Assembly (NCBI GenBank): GCA_903836265.1
Contig: CAILQK010000383.1
Coordinates: 1 to 40,838 of the forward strand
Length of the DNA: 40,838 bases
Reading direction: 5' to 3'
Source: an uncultured Bacteroidota bacterium
Lineage (GTDB): Bacteria > Bacteroidota > Bacteroidia > Chitinophagales > Saprospiraceae
Part shown: piece after piece, positions 8,704 to 16,536 of the stretch
How positions within the stretch are numbered: the stretch's first letter is position 1
How the letters are laid out: each line of letters starts with the position of its first letter
Position numbers and translations under genes: made by a program
Notes under the pieces: model-generated
Told to the model about the DNA's origin: nothing
Database searches by the model: none
Seen by the model: only the letters and a program-made list of their open reading frames with translations

Positions 8704-11346
8704 TTAAAATCCGATTCCCCTTCTGGCGAACAGATTCAGTTTGTCTTTGTCGAATGTGAAGGTAGCCACATCGTCGAGCGTTATGGTCTGTGCAATCTGT
8801 TCATCCGTGATTCTGGCAGCAGAGAGCCTGAGATTCTGATTTTTAATAGCTTCCACCACCACCTGTCGTACCGTGCGTGCATTTCCGAAATATTTGTCGC
8901 GAAACTGGTACAGGAATGCCACATATTTGCCGAGATGTTCGCGGGCATCCTCTTCGACCCGGTATTTTTCGTGGCTGAACATCTGGAGCACTATCTCCAG
9001 CAATTCTTCCGGTGAGTAGTCTTCAAAGCGCAGTACCTTGTCGAACCGGCTTGCGAGGCCCGGATTGGCTTTCAGGAAGTTGTCCATATTTTCCGGGTAT
9101 CCGGCCACGAACACAAAGAACTCTCCCCTGCGGTCTTCCATCCTTTTGAGCAGAGTCTGGATGGCTTCGTCGCCGAAATCACCGTGGCTGCCGCGCGATA
9201 CCGGCGAGCTCAGGGAGTATGCTTCATCAATAAACAGTACCCCTCCGATAGATTCATCTATCCTTTCGGCTGTTTTTATGGCCGTTTGGCCCACGAAGCC
9301 GGCCACCAGTCCCTGCCGGTCGGTTTCAACCATGTGACCGCGTTCGAGTACACCGAGCGACTTGTAAATTTTGGTAAGGATACGGGCTACCGTAGTTTTG
9401 CCGGTGCCCGGGTTGCCCACGAAGACTGTATGCAGAAAGAAGCGGCCGAGTACATCCCTGCCGCTTTCCCGGTAAAACCGTACAAGATCCACCAGTTCAC
9501 GGATATCCCGTTTGATGTTGTGCATTCCGATCAGGCCATCGAGTTCGTACAGTGCCGAGGCCAGCAATTTTTCATCTACCGGAATAAGCGGGAGAGGTTT
9601 TTTGCGGGAGACCTCCACTTTTTCCACATCTTCCCTGTGAACAGAAGTAAAGACTTCGGGCGCCAGACTGCGCACATTGGGCTCCGCCATTACGCGGAGG
9701 GCCATTTGCACCTTGGCTTTTTCAATCAGGTCGTAAACAAACCTTGCGTTTCCGAACGCGCGGTCGCGGGCGCGGAACGCCTCTGTAATCAGTTCATTGA
9801 CAAGTACTTTGGCATCGGATACAAGTGAAACTTCCTTTTCCTGTGCGGCGAATTCCGCGATGTGCGACAGCTCCTGGGGCAGATAATCGGCAAATTCGAA
9901 CGTAAGCTTGAACCGGCTGCGCAATCCGGGATTGGAGTCCAGGAACGTTTTCATTTCTTTCGGGTATCCGGCCACGATAACAGCGAGGTCGCCCGGGCCG
10001 TTGGACAATTCCTTCACCAGAATTTCGATGACCTCGCGGCCAAAATCCTTGCTGTCTTCGGCTGAGCGGGCCAGCGCATAGGCTTCATCAATGAACAGAA
10101 CTCCGCCGCGTGCCATTTCGATGGCCTCTTTCACCTTGGGCGCCGTCTGACCAATATACTCACCTACCAGATCAGTGCGATCCACCTCATGAACGTGCCC
10201 TTTGGTGAGCAGCCCCATCTTCTTGTAAAGCCTGCCCATCATCTTGGCCACCGTAGTTTTACCTGTGCCGGGATTTCCGATGAATACGGAGTGTACATTA
10301 ATGCCGTCTTTTTCGGAGAATCCCTTCTCCTTCCTGATCTGGAGAAACTGAATATACTGAGCGTGTTCCCTGACCTTTGTTTTGATTTCCTGCAGACCAA
10401 TGAGTGCGTCGAGCCGGGTGAGCACTTCCTCAAAAGTGTGCTCATCTTCCGGTTCCGGTTCGAGCATGATCTGCTGGCCCTTTTCGGGCAGCCAGACGGG
10501 ATTGGAGCCCTCCTCCATATAATCACCGACTTCAAACGAGGCAACGGCGAGCAGCTGGTCCATGAAGATCACTTCTGCCGTATAGATATCATTTCTCCAT
10601 GAAGCCTTCACATTACTGCCCCAGCCGGCTGTAATTTTGATCCATTCATCACCTTTTTCCACCTTGTGCAGCCGCACCACCTGTCCCTTCAGTTCGCGGG
10701 CATTGTTGTAGTATTTTACGTAGAGTTCGCACTGCCAGGGCTTGTTGACCAGCAGATTTTTGAGTGTTACTTCCGCATAAACATAACGGGTTTCCTCGCC
10801 CTGAAACGTCTTCAGATAGTTTCGTTCGAACTCGGGCATATCGTCGTAGGGGCCCTCATACAGCCGGAGGGAAGAAATCTGGCAGTAGGGATTGTCAAGG
10901 CGCTGCATTGGCCGCCCTGCATCTTCCACATAAAAATAACGGGTTGCCACTTTTTCACCCTCGATCCACGCCTCCCAGTAGTAGGCACCCTTTTTCCAGA
11001 AAACGCCTTCCTGCTTGTTGCCCCAACCCTCGCGGATGTACCCTACAGGATCATATTTGCTCACCTTCCGCCTGAACGGCAGCGAGCAAACCTCTTTTTT
11101 CTGTTTTTTTACTACAAAACATTTCAGCTCCACGTTGATCTCCCAGTCTTCGCGGTCGAAAAGCTTGTTCTGAAAAGAAAGTTCTGCGTAAACATAGCTC
11201 GTTTCGAGCCTGTCGAATACCTGACGGTACTTCTTCTTGTTGTCGGCCAGCCATTCGGTGGACGAATAGACTTTCAGTTCCTTGAACTTCCAGTTCTTGT
11301 TCTCTGAATTTTCCTGTGGCGGTATTGGGTTGTTTCCGAATTCCAT
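8704..11346 (-). CDS. Double AAA+ ATPase, CbbX/SpoVK-like, with duplicated N-terminal domain
   Basis: An 880-residue cytoplasmic protein. Residues ~15-140 and ~155-280 are two copies of one beta-rich domain: both share YVYAE, a Trp ~15 residues later, G-W-G, and an aromatic-rich end followed by a short acidic linker. Two CbbX-type AAA+ domains follow. The first has Walker A GNPGTGKTT (~357) and Walker B GGVLFIDEAYAL (~412). The second has GNPGTGKTT (~642) and GGVLFIDEAYSL (~699). Both retain VAGYP and a PGLxSRF arginine-finger region. Relatives include red-type Rubisco activase CbbX, EccA of type VII secretion and SpoVK. No Rubisco or type VII genes are in the window, so the client is unknown. 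Confidence 0.88.
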   Translation of the reverse strand: MEFGNNPIPPQENSENKNWKFKELKVYSSTEWLADNKKKYRQVFDRLETSYVYAELSFQNKLFDREDWEINVELKCFVVKKQKKEVCSLPFRRKVSKYDPVGYIREGWGNKQEGVFWKKGAYYWEAWIEGEKVATRYFYVEDAGRPMQRLDNPYCQISSLRLYEGPYDDMPEFERNYLKTFQGEETRYVYAEVTLKNLLVNKPWQCELYVKYYNNARELKGQVVRLHKVEKGDEWIKITAGWGSNVKASWRNDIYTAEVIFMDQLLAVASFEVGDYMEEGSNPVWLPEKGQQIMLEPEPEDEHTFEEVLTRLDALIGLQEIKTKVREHAQYIQFLQIRKEKGFSEKDGINVHSVFIGNPGTGKTTVAKMMGRLYKKMGLLTKGHVHEVDRTDLVGEYIGQTAPKVKEAIEMARGGVLFIDEAYALARSAEDSKDFGREVIEILVKELSNGPGDLAVIVAGYPKEMKTFLDSNPGLRSRFKLTFEFADYLPQELSHIAEFAAQEKEVSLVSDAKVLVNELITEAFRARDRAFGNARFVYDLIEKAKVQMALRVMAEPNVRSLAPEVFTSVHREDVEKVEVSRKKPLPLIPVDEKLLASALYELDGLIGMHNIKRDIRELVDLVRFYRESGRDVLGRFFLHTVFVGNPGTGKTTVARILTKIYKSLGVLERGHMVETDRQGLVAGFVGQTAIKTAERIDESIGGVLFIDEAYSLSSPVSRGSHGDFGDEAIQTLLKRMEDRRGEFFVFVAGYPENMDNFLKANPGLASRFDKVLRFEDYSPEELLEIVLQMFSHEKYRVEEDAREHLGKYVAFLYQFRDKYFGNARTVRQVVVEAIKNQNLRLSAARITDEQIAQTITLDDVATFTFDKDKLNLFARRGIGF

Positions 11347-11362
11347 ACGATATACGTTAAGG

Positions 11363-11370
11363 CAAATATG
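11363..11370 (-). promoter_or_regulatory. Weak -7 box upstream of the AAA+ gene
   Basis: The minus strand reads CATATTTG, one base off TAnnTTTG, 16 bp before the ATG at 11346. No clear -33 TTG is present at the right distance. It shares the 177-bp divergent gap 11347-11523 with the fdx promoter; I see nothing else in that gap. Confidence 0.25.
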
Positions 11371-11507
11371 TGGACTTTTTTCCGTATTTTTATCATCCCG
11401 TCTGTAAAAGTTATCCTTTTTTTACAGAAAGACCGCTTTTGGGTGCCAATATGAACAAAACATGCGATACTGTGTTCTTGTGGTGAAAAAAATGGCTGTC
11501 AGCAGCC

Positions 11508-11515
11508 TATCTTTG
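11508..11515 (+). promoter_or_regulatory. -7 promoter box of fdx
   Basis: TATCTTTG matches the Bacteroidota TAnnTTTG consensus exactly and ends 8 bp before the fdx ATG at 11524. The predicted transcript leader is therefore only a few bases long. The -33 element is not obvious. Confidence 0.45.
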
Positions 11516-11523
11516 CCCGACTT

Positions 11524-11865
11524 ATGGCTACTGTACGATTTGAATTTGAGGATACCAGTATTTCGCCGAAAACGGTTACCGGCGACTTCCATGACATGTC
11601 TGTTCTGGAAATCACAGAGGAATATGATGTGCATCTGAACCACAACTGCGGCGGCGTGTGTGCATGCTCCACCTGTCATATCTACGTTGAGAAAGGGGAG
11701 GATTTTCTGGAGGAAATTTCTGACAAGGAAGAGGATTTCATTGACCGCGCCATCAATCCGCGCCTCGAAAGTCGCCTTGCCTGCCAGTGTATTATTCTCG
11801 ACGAGAATGCCAGTATCACCGTAACCATACCCGATCAGCGCCGGATTATCGGACACGAACACTAA
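11524..11865 (+). CDS. fdx: ISC-type [2Fe-2S] ferredoxin
   Basis: An adrenodoxin-like 113-residue electron carrier for Fe-S cluster assembly. Cluster ligands are C42-x5-C48-x2-C51 and C87, the same spacing and numbering as I recall for Escherichia coli Fdx. Two further cysteines, C46 and C89, lie next to the ligands. It is the first gene of fdx-iscX-kdsC on the plus strand, 13 bp before iscX. The fdx-iscX order is that of the end of the classic isc operon, but iscS, iscU, hscB and hscA are not in this window. Confidence 0.93.
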   Translation: MATVRFEFEDTSISPKTVTGDFHDMSVLEITEEYDVHLNHNCGGVCACSTCHIYVEKGEDFLEEISDKEEDFIDRAINPRLESRLACQCIILDENASITVTIPDQRRIIGHEH

Positions 11866-11878
11866 ATCAGCCGACTAT

Positions 11879-12127
11879 ATGTCTTTCAGTGATTTTGACA
11901 ATATGCCCATCAGCTGGGCTGACCACGAAGATGTTGCCATGGCGCTCTACGAGCGTTTCGGCGATGATTTCGATGAAAGCCGCATTTACAGAATTCGTTT
12001 TACCGATCTGTTGCAGTGGGTTCTCGAAATTCCCAACTTCGAAGGCACCAAAGATGAATCCAGCGAGGGCCATCTGGAGCAGATTCAGGCTAAATGGGTT
12101 TACGAATGGAGAGCCAACAACCGGTAA
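11879..12127 (+). CDS. iscX: IscX-like Fe-S assembly protein
   Basis: A small acidic 82-residue protein. The block SWADHEDVAMALYERF, then RFTDLLQWVLEI and EGHLEQIQAKWVYEW follow the IscX (YfhJ) pattern, whose E. coli member binds iron and the desulfurase IscS and modulates cluster assembly. It has a slight N-terminal extension and a two-residue insert relative to E. coli IscX. It sits 13 bp after fdx, which supports the call. Its 3' end overlaps the likely start of the kdsC-like gene. Confidence 0.9.
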   Translation: MSFSDFDNMPISWADHEDVAMALYERFGDDFDESRIYRIRFTDLLQWVLEIPNFEGTKDESSEGHLEQIQAKWVYEWRANNR

Positions 12128-12699
12128 CGCACTTCGGGTTGCCCCAGAACCAGATTGCCGAACTCCGGCCCGATGATCAGCTCAATATCGAGCTGGTTCA
12201 CGTTTTTGACAAGATGAAGTCTGTAAAGGCTTTCGTCTTTGATATTGACGGCGTGCTCACCAACAACGATATACTCGTTACCGAGCAGGGCGAACTTTTG
12301 CGTTCGATGCATATCCGCGACGGGCAGGCTATCAAGTGGGCCATACAGGCCGGATACCCTGTTTGTATCATCACCGGCGGGCGTTCGGAGGGCACCAGAA
12401 AGCGGCTCACGGATCTCGGAATTGAGGAGTACTATTCCAATGTAAAGGACAAGATGACAGCCTTCCGGTCTTTTCTGGAACGCCAGGGACTGAAGCAACT
12501 TCAAATATGCTACATGGGCGATGATCTGCCCGATTTGCCGGTGCTGCGCAGTGTGGGTCTTTCGTGCAGTCCTGCCGATGGTGTACCCGAGGTAAAAGCT
12601 GTTGCCGATTATATCTCGCCGCTCGCAGGTGGTCGCGGTTGTGTGCGTGATATCATCGAAAAAGTCATGAAGCTGCAAAACAGGTGGCCTGAGTATTAG
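12106..12699 (+). CDS. kdsC: KdsC-family HAD phosphatase (KDO-8-phosphate phosphatase-like)
   Basis: A HAD-superfamily phosphatase that in KdsC/YrbI members removes phosphate from 3-deoxy-manno-octulosonate 8-phosphate, giving KDO for lipopolysaccharide. Motif I is FDIDGVLT, motif II IITGGRS, motif III includes VKDK, and motif IV is MGDDLPD. There is no cap domain, as expected for the tetrameric C0-type family. The start is uncertain: ATGs at 12094 and 12106 overlap iscX, while an ATG at 12214 begins just five codons before the catalytic strand. I prefer 12106 because the extra sequence includes a helix-like LVHVFDKMKS resembling the usual KdsC N-terminus. No kdsA, kdsB or kdsD is seen nearby. 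Confidence 0.87.
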   Translation: MESQQPVTHFGLPQNQIAELRPDDQLNIELVHVFDKMKSVKAFVFDIDGVLTNNDILVTEQGELLRSMHIRDGQAIKWAIQAGYPVCIITGGRSEGTRKRLTDLGIEEYYSNVKDKMTAFRSFLERQGLKQLQICYMGDDLPDLPVLRSVGLSCSPADGVPEVKAVADYISPLAGGRGCVRDIIEKVMKLQNRWPEY

Positions 12700-12707
12700 C
12701 ACCTGAT

Positions 12708-12744
12708 CCGGTTTGCAACTTTGGCAGAAACTGCCGAATACCGG
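12708..12744. terminator. Possible stem-loop between convergent kdsC and ftsY
   Basis: An outer 5-bp stem CCGGT (12708-12712) with ACCGG (12740-12744) encloses an inner hairpin GGCAG-AAA-CTGCC (12723-12735). It fills the convergent gap exactly and could serve both strands. No T-run follows, so it is a weak intrinsic terminator. Confidence 0.3.
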
Positions 12745-13713
12745 TCAATTCAGTTTCTTGTCGCCGAAAAGTGATTCAACAAATGCTCTTTTGTTGAAAA
12801 TCTGCAGTTTGTCAATGCTTTCACCTACTCCGATATAGCGAATCGGTATTTTGAACTGGTCGCTGATGCTGATAGCAACTCCTCCTTTGGCAGTTCCGTC
12901 GAGTTTGGTAAGAGCCAGGCAGGTGATGGGTGCCACCCCGGTAAAATGGCGTGCCTGCTCCTGTGCATTTTGTCCGGTACTGGCATCGAGCACCAGCAAT
13001 ACATCGTGCGGGGCGCCAGGCAGATTCTTTTCTATGGACCGGTGAATTTTACCAAGTTCCTGCATCAGATGGCTCTTGTTGTGCAGTCGGCCCGCTGTAT
13101 CAATAATAGCGACATCGCAGTTGTTCTCGAGAGCAAAGCGGGTTGTTTCGAATGCAACGGCGGCGGGGTCCGCATTCATTCCTTTCGAGTAGAAATCGCA
13201 TCCCACCCTGTCGGCCCATATTTTCAGCTGGTCAACGGCTGCAGCCCTGTATGTATCAGCTGCGCCGAGCACTATTTTGTATCCCTGTTGTTTCAGCTGC
13301 CAGGCCAGCTTTCCGATCGTGGTTGTTTTCCCCACACCATTGACGCCAATAACCAGCATTACATAGGGCTTTTTGCCGTGGGGTATTGTGTAGTCCTCCA
13401 CATCGGCTGTGTTGTTTTCGGCCAGCAGCGCCACTATTTCATCTCGGAGTATTTCATTCAGTTCGCCGGTATTTACATACTTTTCCCTTGAAACACGGGC
13501 TTCGATTCGTTCGATGATTTTTACTGTTGTGTCGAGGCCCACGTCGCCGGAGATGAGTATGTTTTCCAGTTCGTCGAGCACTTCTTCGTCAACCGTACTT
13601 TTTCCTGCAACGGCACGGCTGATCTTGCCGAAGAAGCCTTCCTTGGTTTTTTCGAGGCCTTTATCCAGATCCTCTTTTTTGTCTTTGCTGAAAAACTTGT
13701 CGAAAAATCCCAT
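12745..13713 (-). CDS. ftsY: Signal recognition particle receptor FtsY
   Basis: The SRP receptor GTPase that docks ribosome-SRP complexes at the inner membrane. The 322 residues are a minimal NG form: a short charged N-terminal helix (MGFFDKFFSKDKKEDL) replaces the long acidic A domain of enterobacteria. GTPase motifs are GVNGVGKT (123-130), DTYRAAA (~153), DTAGR (205-209), TKLDGTAKGG (269 on) and GVGE near the end. It has its own upstream -7 box and an isolated position between convergent kdsC and the response regulator gene. Confidence 0.97.
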   Translation of the reverse strand: MGFFDKFFSKDKKEDLDKGLEKTKEGFFGKISRAVAGKSTVDEEVLDELENILISGDVGLDTTVKIIERIEARVSREKYVNTGELNEILRDEIVALLAENNTADVEDYTIPHGKKPYVMLVIGVNGVGKTTTIGKLAWQLKQQGYKIVLGAADTYRAAAVDQLKIWADRVGCDFYSKGMNADPAAVAFETTRFALENNCDVAIIDTAGRLHNKSHLMQELGKIHRSIEKNLPGAPHDVLLVLDASTGQNAQEQARHFTGVAPITCLALTKLDGTAKGGVAISISDQFKIPIRYIGVGESIDKLQIFNKRAFVESLFGDKKLN

Positions 13714-13732
13714 TCTGGGGTGTTGATTGTTG

Positions 13733-13744
13733 CTTTAATTAAAG
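13733..13744. promoter_or_regulatory. 12-bp perfect palindrome in the ftsY leader
   Basis: CTTTAATTAAAG reads the same on both strands and lies between the predicted ftsY -7 box and its ATG, near the expected transcription start. It could be an operator half-site pair or chance AT-rich symmetry. Confidence 0.2.
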
Positions 13745-13747
13745 AGT

Positions 13748-13755
13748 CAAAGGTA
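13748..13755 (-). promoter_or_regulatory. -7 promoter box of ftsY
   Basis: The minus strand reads TACCTTTG, an exact TAnnTTTG match, 34 bp before the ftsY ATG at 13713. No TTG lies at the ideal -33 spacing. It lies in the 83-bp gap after the response regulator gene and implies separate ftsY transcription. Confidence 0.4.
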
Positions 13756-13796
13756 CTTTCTTTCTCCGGAGCCACAGGCTGTACATTTTCAGAAAA

Positions 13797-14564
13797 TCAG
13801 ACTTCTCCGTGTACTCTCCGGATTGCTTCCATCAGCTGGGGCTTTTTGCGCCGTGAAACTTCAACTTTTTCACCGTTTTCGAGATCAAGTTCACCACCTT
13901 CACCCTTGTGATAGGTTTTCATATAGTTCATATTTACTATATGTTTCTTGTGTACTCTGATGAAGTTGAAGGCGCCGAGTGCTTCCTCGTAGGCCTTGAT
14001 GGTTCGGCTTGCTGTGAGGCGGTTCCCTGCCTTCATGATAAAGTGCGTATAATTATCATCTGCTTCCAGTCTGATGATATCACCAAGTCTCACAAAATGT
14101 ACTCCGTCAATTGCCGATATTCCGATTTTTTCGAAGGCGTTGGGTGTATTTCCGGTGTATGTTTTGCTGAGAATTTCGAGGCGTTCCTTTGAGCCGTAGT
14201 TCTTTCTGTTGATTCGTTCAACAGCTCTGATAAGTTCTTCGCGTTCGATGGGCTTGGTAACATAATCAATGGCGGCGAACTCGAAGGCGCGCAGCGCGTA
14301 CTTGTCGTAAGCGGTGACGAAGATGATATCGAAAGGTACGTCGTCGAGTTGCTGCAGACTCTGAAAAATCAGTCCGTCGGGCAGACTTATATCAAGGAAT
14401 GCCACATCAAAGCGGGAGTTTCTGTCTTCGGCCAGCTTGATGAAGTCGGCGTTTGATCCGCCCTCAGCTACTACTTCCACTTCCGGGCAGTACATTCTGA
14501 GCAGATTTTTGAGGTTTTCGAGTCCTTCCGGTTCGTCTTCAATAATAAGTGCACGGGTGATCAT
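13797..14564 (-). CDS. LytTR-type response regulator
   Basis: A 255-residue two-component regulator of the LytR/AlgR group. The receiver domain (1-~125) has acidic pocket E9-D10, phospho-acceptor D58 (FLDISLPDG), T84 (VTAYD) and K104 (TKP). The LytTR DNA-binding domain covers ~150-250 (RLEADDNYTHF, VHKKHIVNMNYM, VEVSRRKK). No LytS/YesM-type histidine kinase is in the window, so it is an orphan here. It begins 25 bp after the mltD-like stop and is probably co-transcribed with it. The 16 bases before its ATG are an unbroken pyrimidine tract, so no Shine-Dalgarno site is possible there. Confidence 0.93.
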   Translation of the reverse strand: MITRALIIEDEPEGLENLKNLLRMYCPEVEVVAEGGSNADFIKLAEDRNSRFDVAFLDISLPDGLIFQSLQQLDDVPFDIIFVTAYDKYALRAFEFAAIDYVTKPIEREELIRAVERINRKNYGSKERLEILSKTYTGNTPNAFEKIGISAIDGVHFVRLGDIIRLEADDNYTHFIMKAGNRLTASRTIKAYEEALGAFNFIRVHKKHIVNMNYMKTYHKGEGGELDLENGEKVEVSRRKKPQLMEAIRRVHGEV

Positions 14565-14580
14565 GGGAGGGGGGGGAGGG
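14565..14580 (-). promoter_or_regulatory. C8-containing pyrimidine tract abutting the response regulator ATG
   Basis: On the plus strand this is GGGAGGGGGGGGAGGG, four G-runs able to form a G-quadruplex with one- and two-base loops; the minus (mRNA) strand is CCCTCCCCCCCCTCCC directly followed by ATG. The structure potential follows from the sequence; a regulatory effect is inference. Confidence 0.45.
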
Positions 14581-14589
14581 TTGGTTAAA

Positions 14590-16056
14590 TTAAAGAGATC
14601 TTATTTTCAGGCGGTCGCCGAATTTCACTTTGCTGCAGTCGTTGAGTCTTCTGATACCTTCTGTGGAGGTAGAATAAAGACGTGCGATATCTTCCAGTGA
14701 TTCATTTCTTCGCACAACGTGATAGAGCCATCGGGGCGCTTCTGCCGGCTGCGGAGCGGGCTGGTTTTCGGCGGTGGTATTGCCGGAAGGTTGTGGTTTA
14801 CCGGTGGACCGGGAGGGCTTTTCTTCCTGTGAGACGGGCATATCTATGCGTACTGCGCTGTGTTTTTGCACATAAACGGGTCTGTGAAGCACAATCTTCT
14901 GGCCCAGATTCAGGAAGTCGCCGGTCAGGTTATTCCACGCTTTCACGTGTTCGGCACACAGTCCGGCCCTTCGTGCGTACTCTTTGACAGACAGCGATTC
15001 GCGCATGGTGACCCTGCTTTCCCAGTAGCGGCCATCGCCCAGATCCCTGCTGGTATATTCTTCCGGCTTGTCCAGTTTGTAGCTGCGTGCGCTGCTTATC
15101 GAGTTCAGGTACCTGACGAAGGCCGGCATCACCCTTTTGGGTATGACCACATAATTGCCATCGGTTGTCGGAGGCACATAATCCCGTTTGAAGCCGGGGT
15201 TCAGCTCTTTGACCAGCTCGGCAGAAACACCGGTTGCATCAGCAATATCCTGGAAAGAGATACCTTCATAAACATTGATATAGCCGGTCAGCTGCAGATC
15301 GAGGTCCGGATCAGAGGAACTTACGCCATGCAGGTAGTAGAAATTGCACAGGTAGGTAGCTGCGATGAATGCGGGTACATAATTTCGGGTTTCGAGGGGG
15401 AGGAACTTCTGTATTTGCCAAAAATCGCGGCTTCCTGCCCGTTTGATAGCCGAGTTGACGCGTCCGGCTCCACTGTTGTATGCTGCGAGTGCCAGAGCCC
15501 AGTCGTCGAACATTTTATACAGATCGCGCAGGTGACGGGCGGCGGCGTCGGTACTTTTTACCGGGTTGCTGCGGTCTTCCACGGCGCTGTTGGTATGCAG
15601 TCCGTATTCTCCGCCTGTGGATGGCATGAACTGCCAGAGACCGGTTGCGCCCACGCGTGATACAGCCTTCGCATTTAGTGCGGACTCTACTACTGACAGA
15701 TATTTCAGGTCTTCCGGCACGCCGTATTCTCTCATTTTTTCTTCGTAGAGCGGGAAATAGGTTAATCGCCTGCCGAGCATCATGGAGGCTTTTTCCGAGT
15801 TCCTGTTCACATAATTCCTGATATAGCCCCGAACCACATCGGTTACGCGGAGGTCAACACAACTTCCGACCGATTCGAGGCGCGCGAGCAGCTCGTCGCC
15901 GGTCAGAAAGCCATCGCCCTTTTCGGCGAGGGTGGCAACGGAGTCTTCGATGACTTCCAGTTCACCAATAACAGTTTCCTCGGACTGGCTGTGAGCGATG
16001 CCGGTCCGGAACAGTGACAACAACAGGATTAAACTGAAAAGCCTTGATTCTGTCAT
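14590..16056 (-). CDS. mltD: MltD-like lytic transglycosylase with LysM domains
   Basis: A 488-residue exported peptidoglycan-cleaving enzyme. I chose the start at 16056 because it gives a signal peptide (MTESRLFSLILLLSLFRTG); the in-frame extension to 16134 has no signal character. The SLT domain has catalytic Glu124 in VVESALN, then GATGLWQFMPSTG and LALAAYNSGAGRV, all classic MltD/GH23 motifs. A degenerate LysM-like segment (MRESLSVKEYARRAG) and a clear C-terminal LysM (YHVVRRNESLEDIARLY to the end) should bind peptidoglycan. It lies upstream of the LytTR regulator on the same strand and diverges from the PspC gene. Confidence 0.92.
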   Translation of the reverse strand: MTESRLFSLILLLSLFRTGIAHSQSEETVIGELEVIEDSVATLAEKGDGFLTGDELLARLESVGSCVDLRVTDVVRGYIRNYVNRNSEKASMMLGRRLTYFPLYEEKMREYGVPEDLKYLSVVESALNAKAVSRVGATGLWQFMPSTGGEYGLHTNSAVEDRSNPVKSTDAAARHLRDLYKMFDDWALALAAYNSGAGRVNSAIKRAGSRDFWQIQKFLPLETRNYVPAFIAATYLCNFYYLHGVSSSDPDLDLQLTGYINVYEGISFQDIADATGVSAELVKELNPGFKRDYVPPTTDGNYVVIPKRVMPAFVRYLNSISSARSYKLDKPEEYTSRDLGDGRYWESRVTMRESLSVKEYARRAGLCAEHVKAWNNLTGDFLNLGQKIVLHRPVYVQKHSAVRIDMPVSQEEKPSRSTGKPQPSGNTTAENQPAPQPAEAPRWLYHVVRRNESLEDIARLYSTSTEGIRRLNDCSKVKFGDRLKIRSL

Positions 16057-16081
16057 ACGCTTCGGCACAATTTTGTGGGGT

Positions 16082-16099
16082 GATGGTACAATAACCATC
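16082..16099. promoter_or_regulatory. Inverted repeat upstream of mltD
   Basis: GATGGT and ACCATC form 6-bp perfect arms around a 6-base spacer, 26 bp before the mltD ATG. It may be an operator or a leader hairpin for mltD. The rest of the 209-bp gap is A/T-rich and holds the pspC promoter. Confidence 0.25.
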
Positions 16100-16211
16100 T
16101 GTAATAACAATCGTTTTTGAAATGTGGGCGGCAAAAATGATGTTTTTTTTGCAAATAATCAGGATTAAAACTGTTAAAAGTTTGAACATAATCAAAAAAC
16201 GGAATGTTTTT

Positions 16212-16241
16212 TTTGTCTGTTGGAAAAAATGCTTATTTTTG
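16212..16241 (+). promoter_or_regulatory. Promoter of the PspC-like gene
   Basis: TTTG at 16212-16215 is followed after 18 bases by TATTTTTG at 16234-16241, close to the Bacteroidota -33/-7 arrangement (TTTG, ~19 bases, TAnnTTTG). The ATG at 16266 is 24 bp downstream. Confidence 0.5.
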
Positions 16242-16265
16242 CTGTCAAACTCCTTTCTGAAAAAA

Positions 16266-16487
16266 ATGGTAAGGCACTGGTTAAAAGACATGGTTGAGCG
16301 GCACGCTTTCGGTGTGTGCCAGCATTTGGGTGAAAGGATGAGGATTGCTCCCGGCGAGGTGAGGAAATACTTCATCTATACTTCTTTCATCGGGATGGGC
16401 TCGCCGCTGATTCTTTACCTTATATTTGCGTTCTGGTTCAATTTGCGCAAGAGTTTGCGCAAGGGCAGGAGTGTGTTGTACGAGTAA
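16266..16487 (+). CDS. Small PspC-domain membrane protein
   Basis: A 73-residue protein, MVRHWLKDMVERHAFGVC onward, with the PspC features ERHAFGVCQHLGERM, a short predicted helix, then a membrane span (FIGMGSPLILYLIFAFWF) and a basic C-terminus. PspC of enterobacteria is a membrane sensor of envelope stress; stand-alone short PspC proteins are common in Bacteroidota. A longer in-frame ORF begins at 16122 but crosses the promoter and A/T-rich leader, so 16266 is preferred. It is 49 bp upstream of holB. Confidence 0.85.
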   Translation: MVRHWLKDMVERHAFGVCQHLGERMRIAPGEVRKYFIYTSFIGMGSPLILYLIFAFWFNLRKSLRKGRSVLYE

Positions 16488-16536
16488 CAGTGTACCCTCC
16501 TGTCGTTTCCCGGCAGCAATTTCTCAAACTGTTTTT

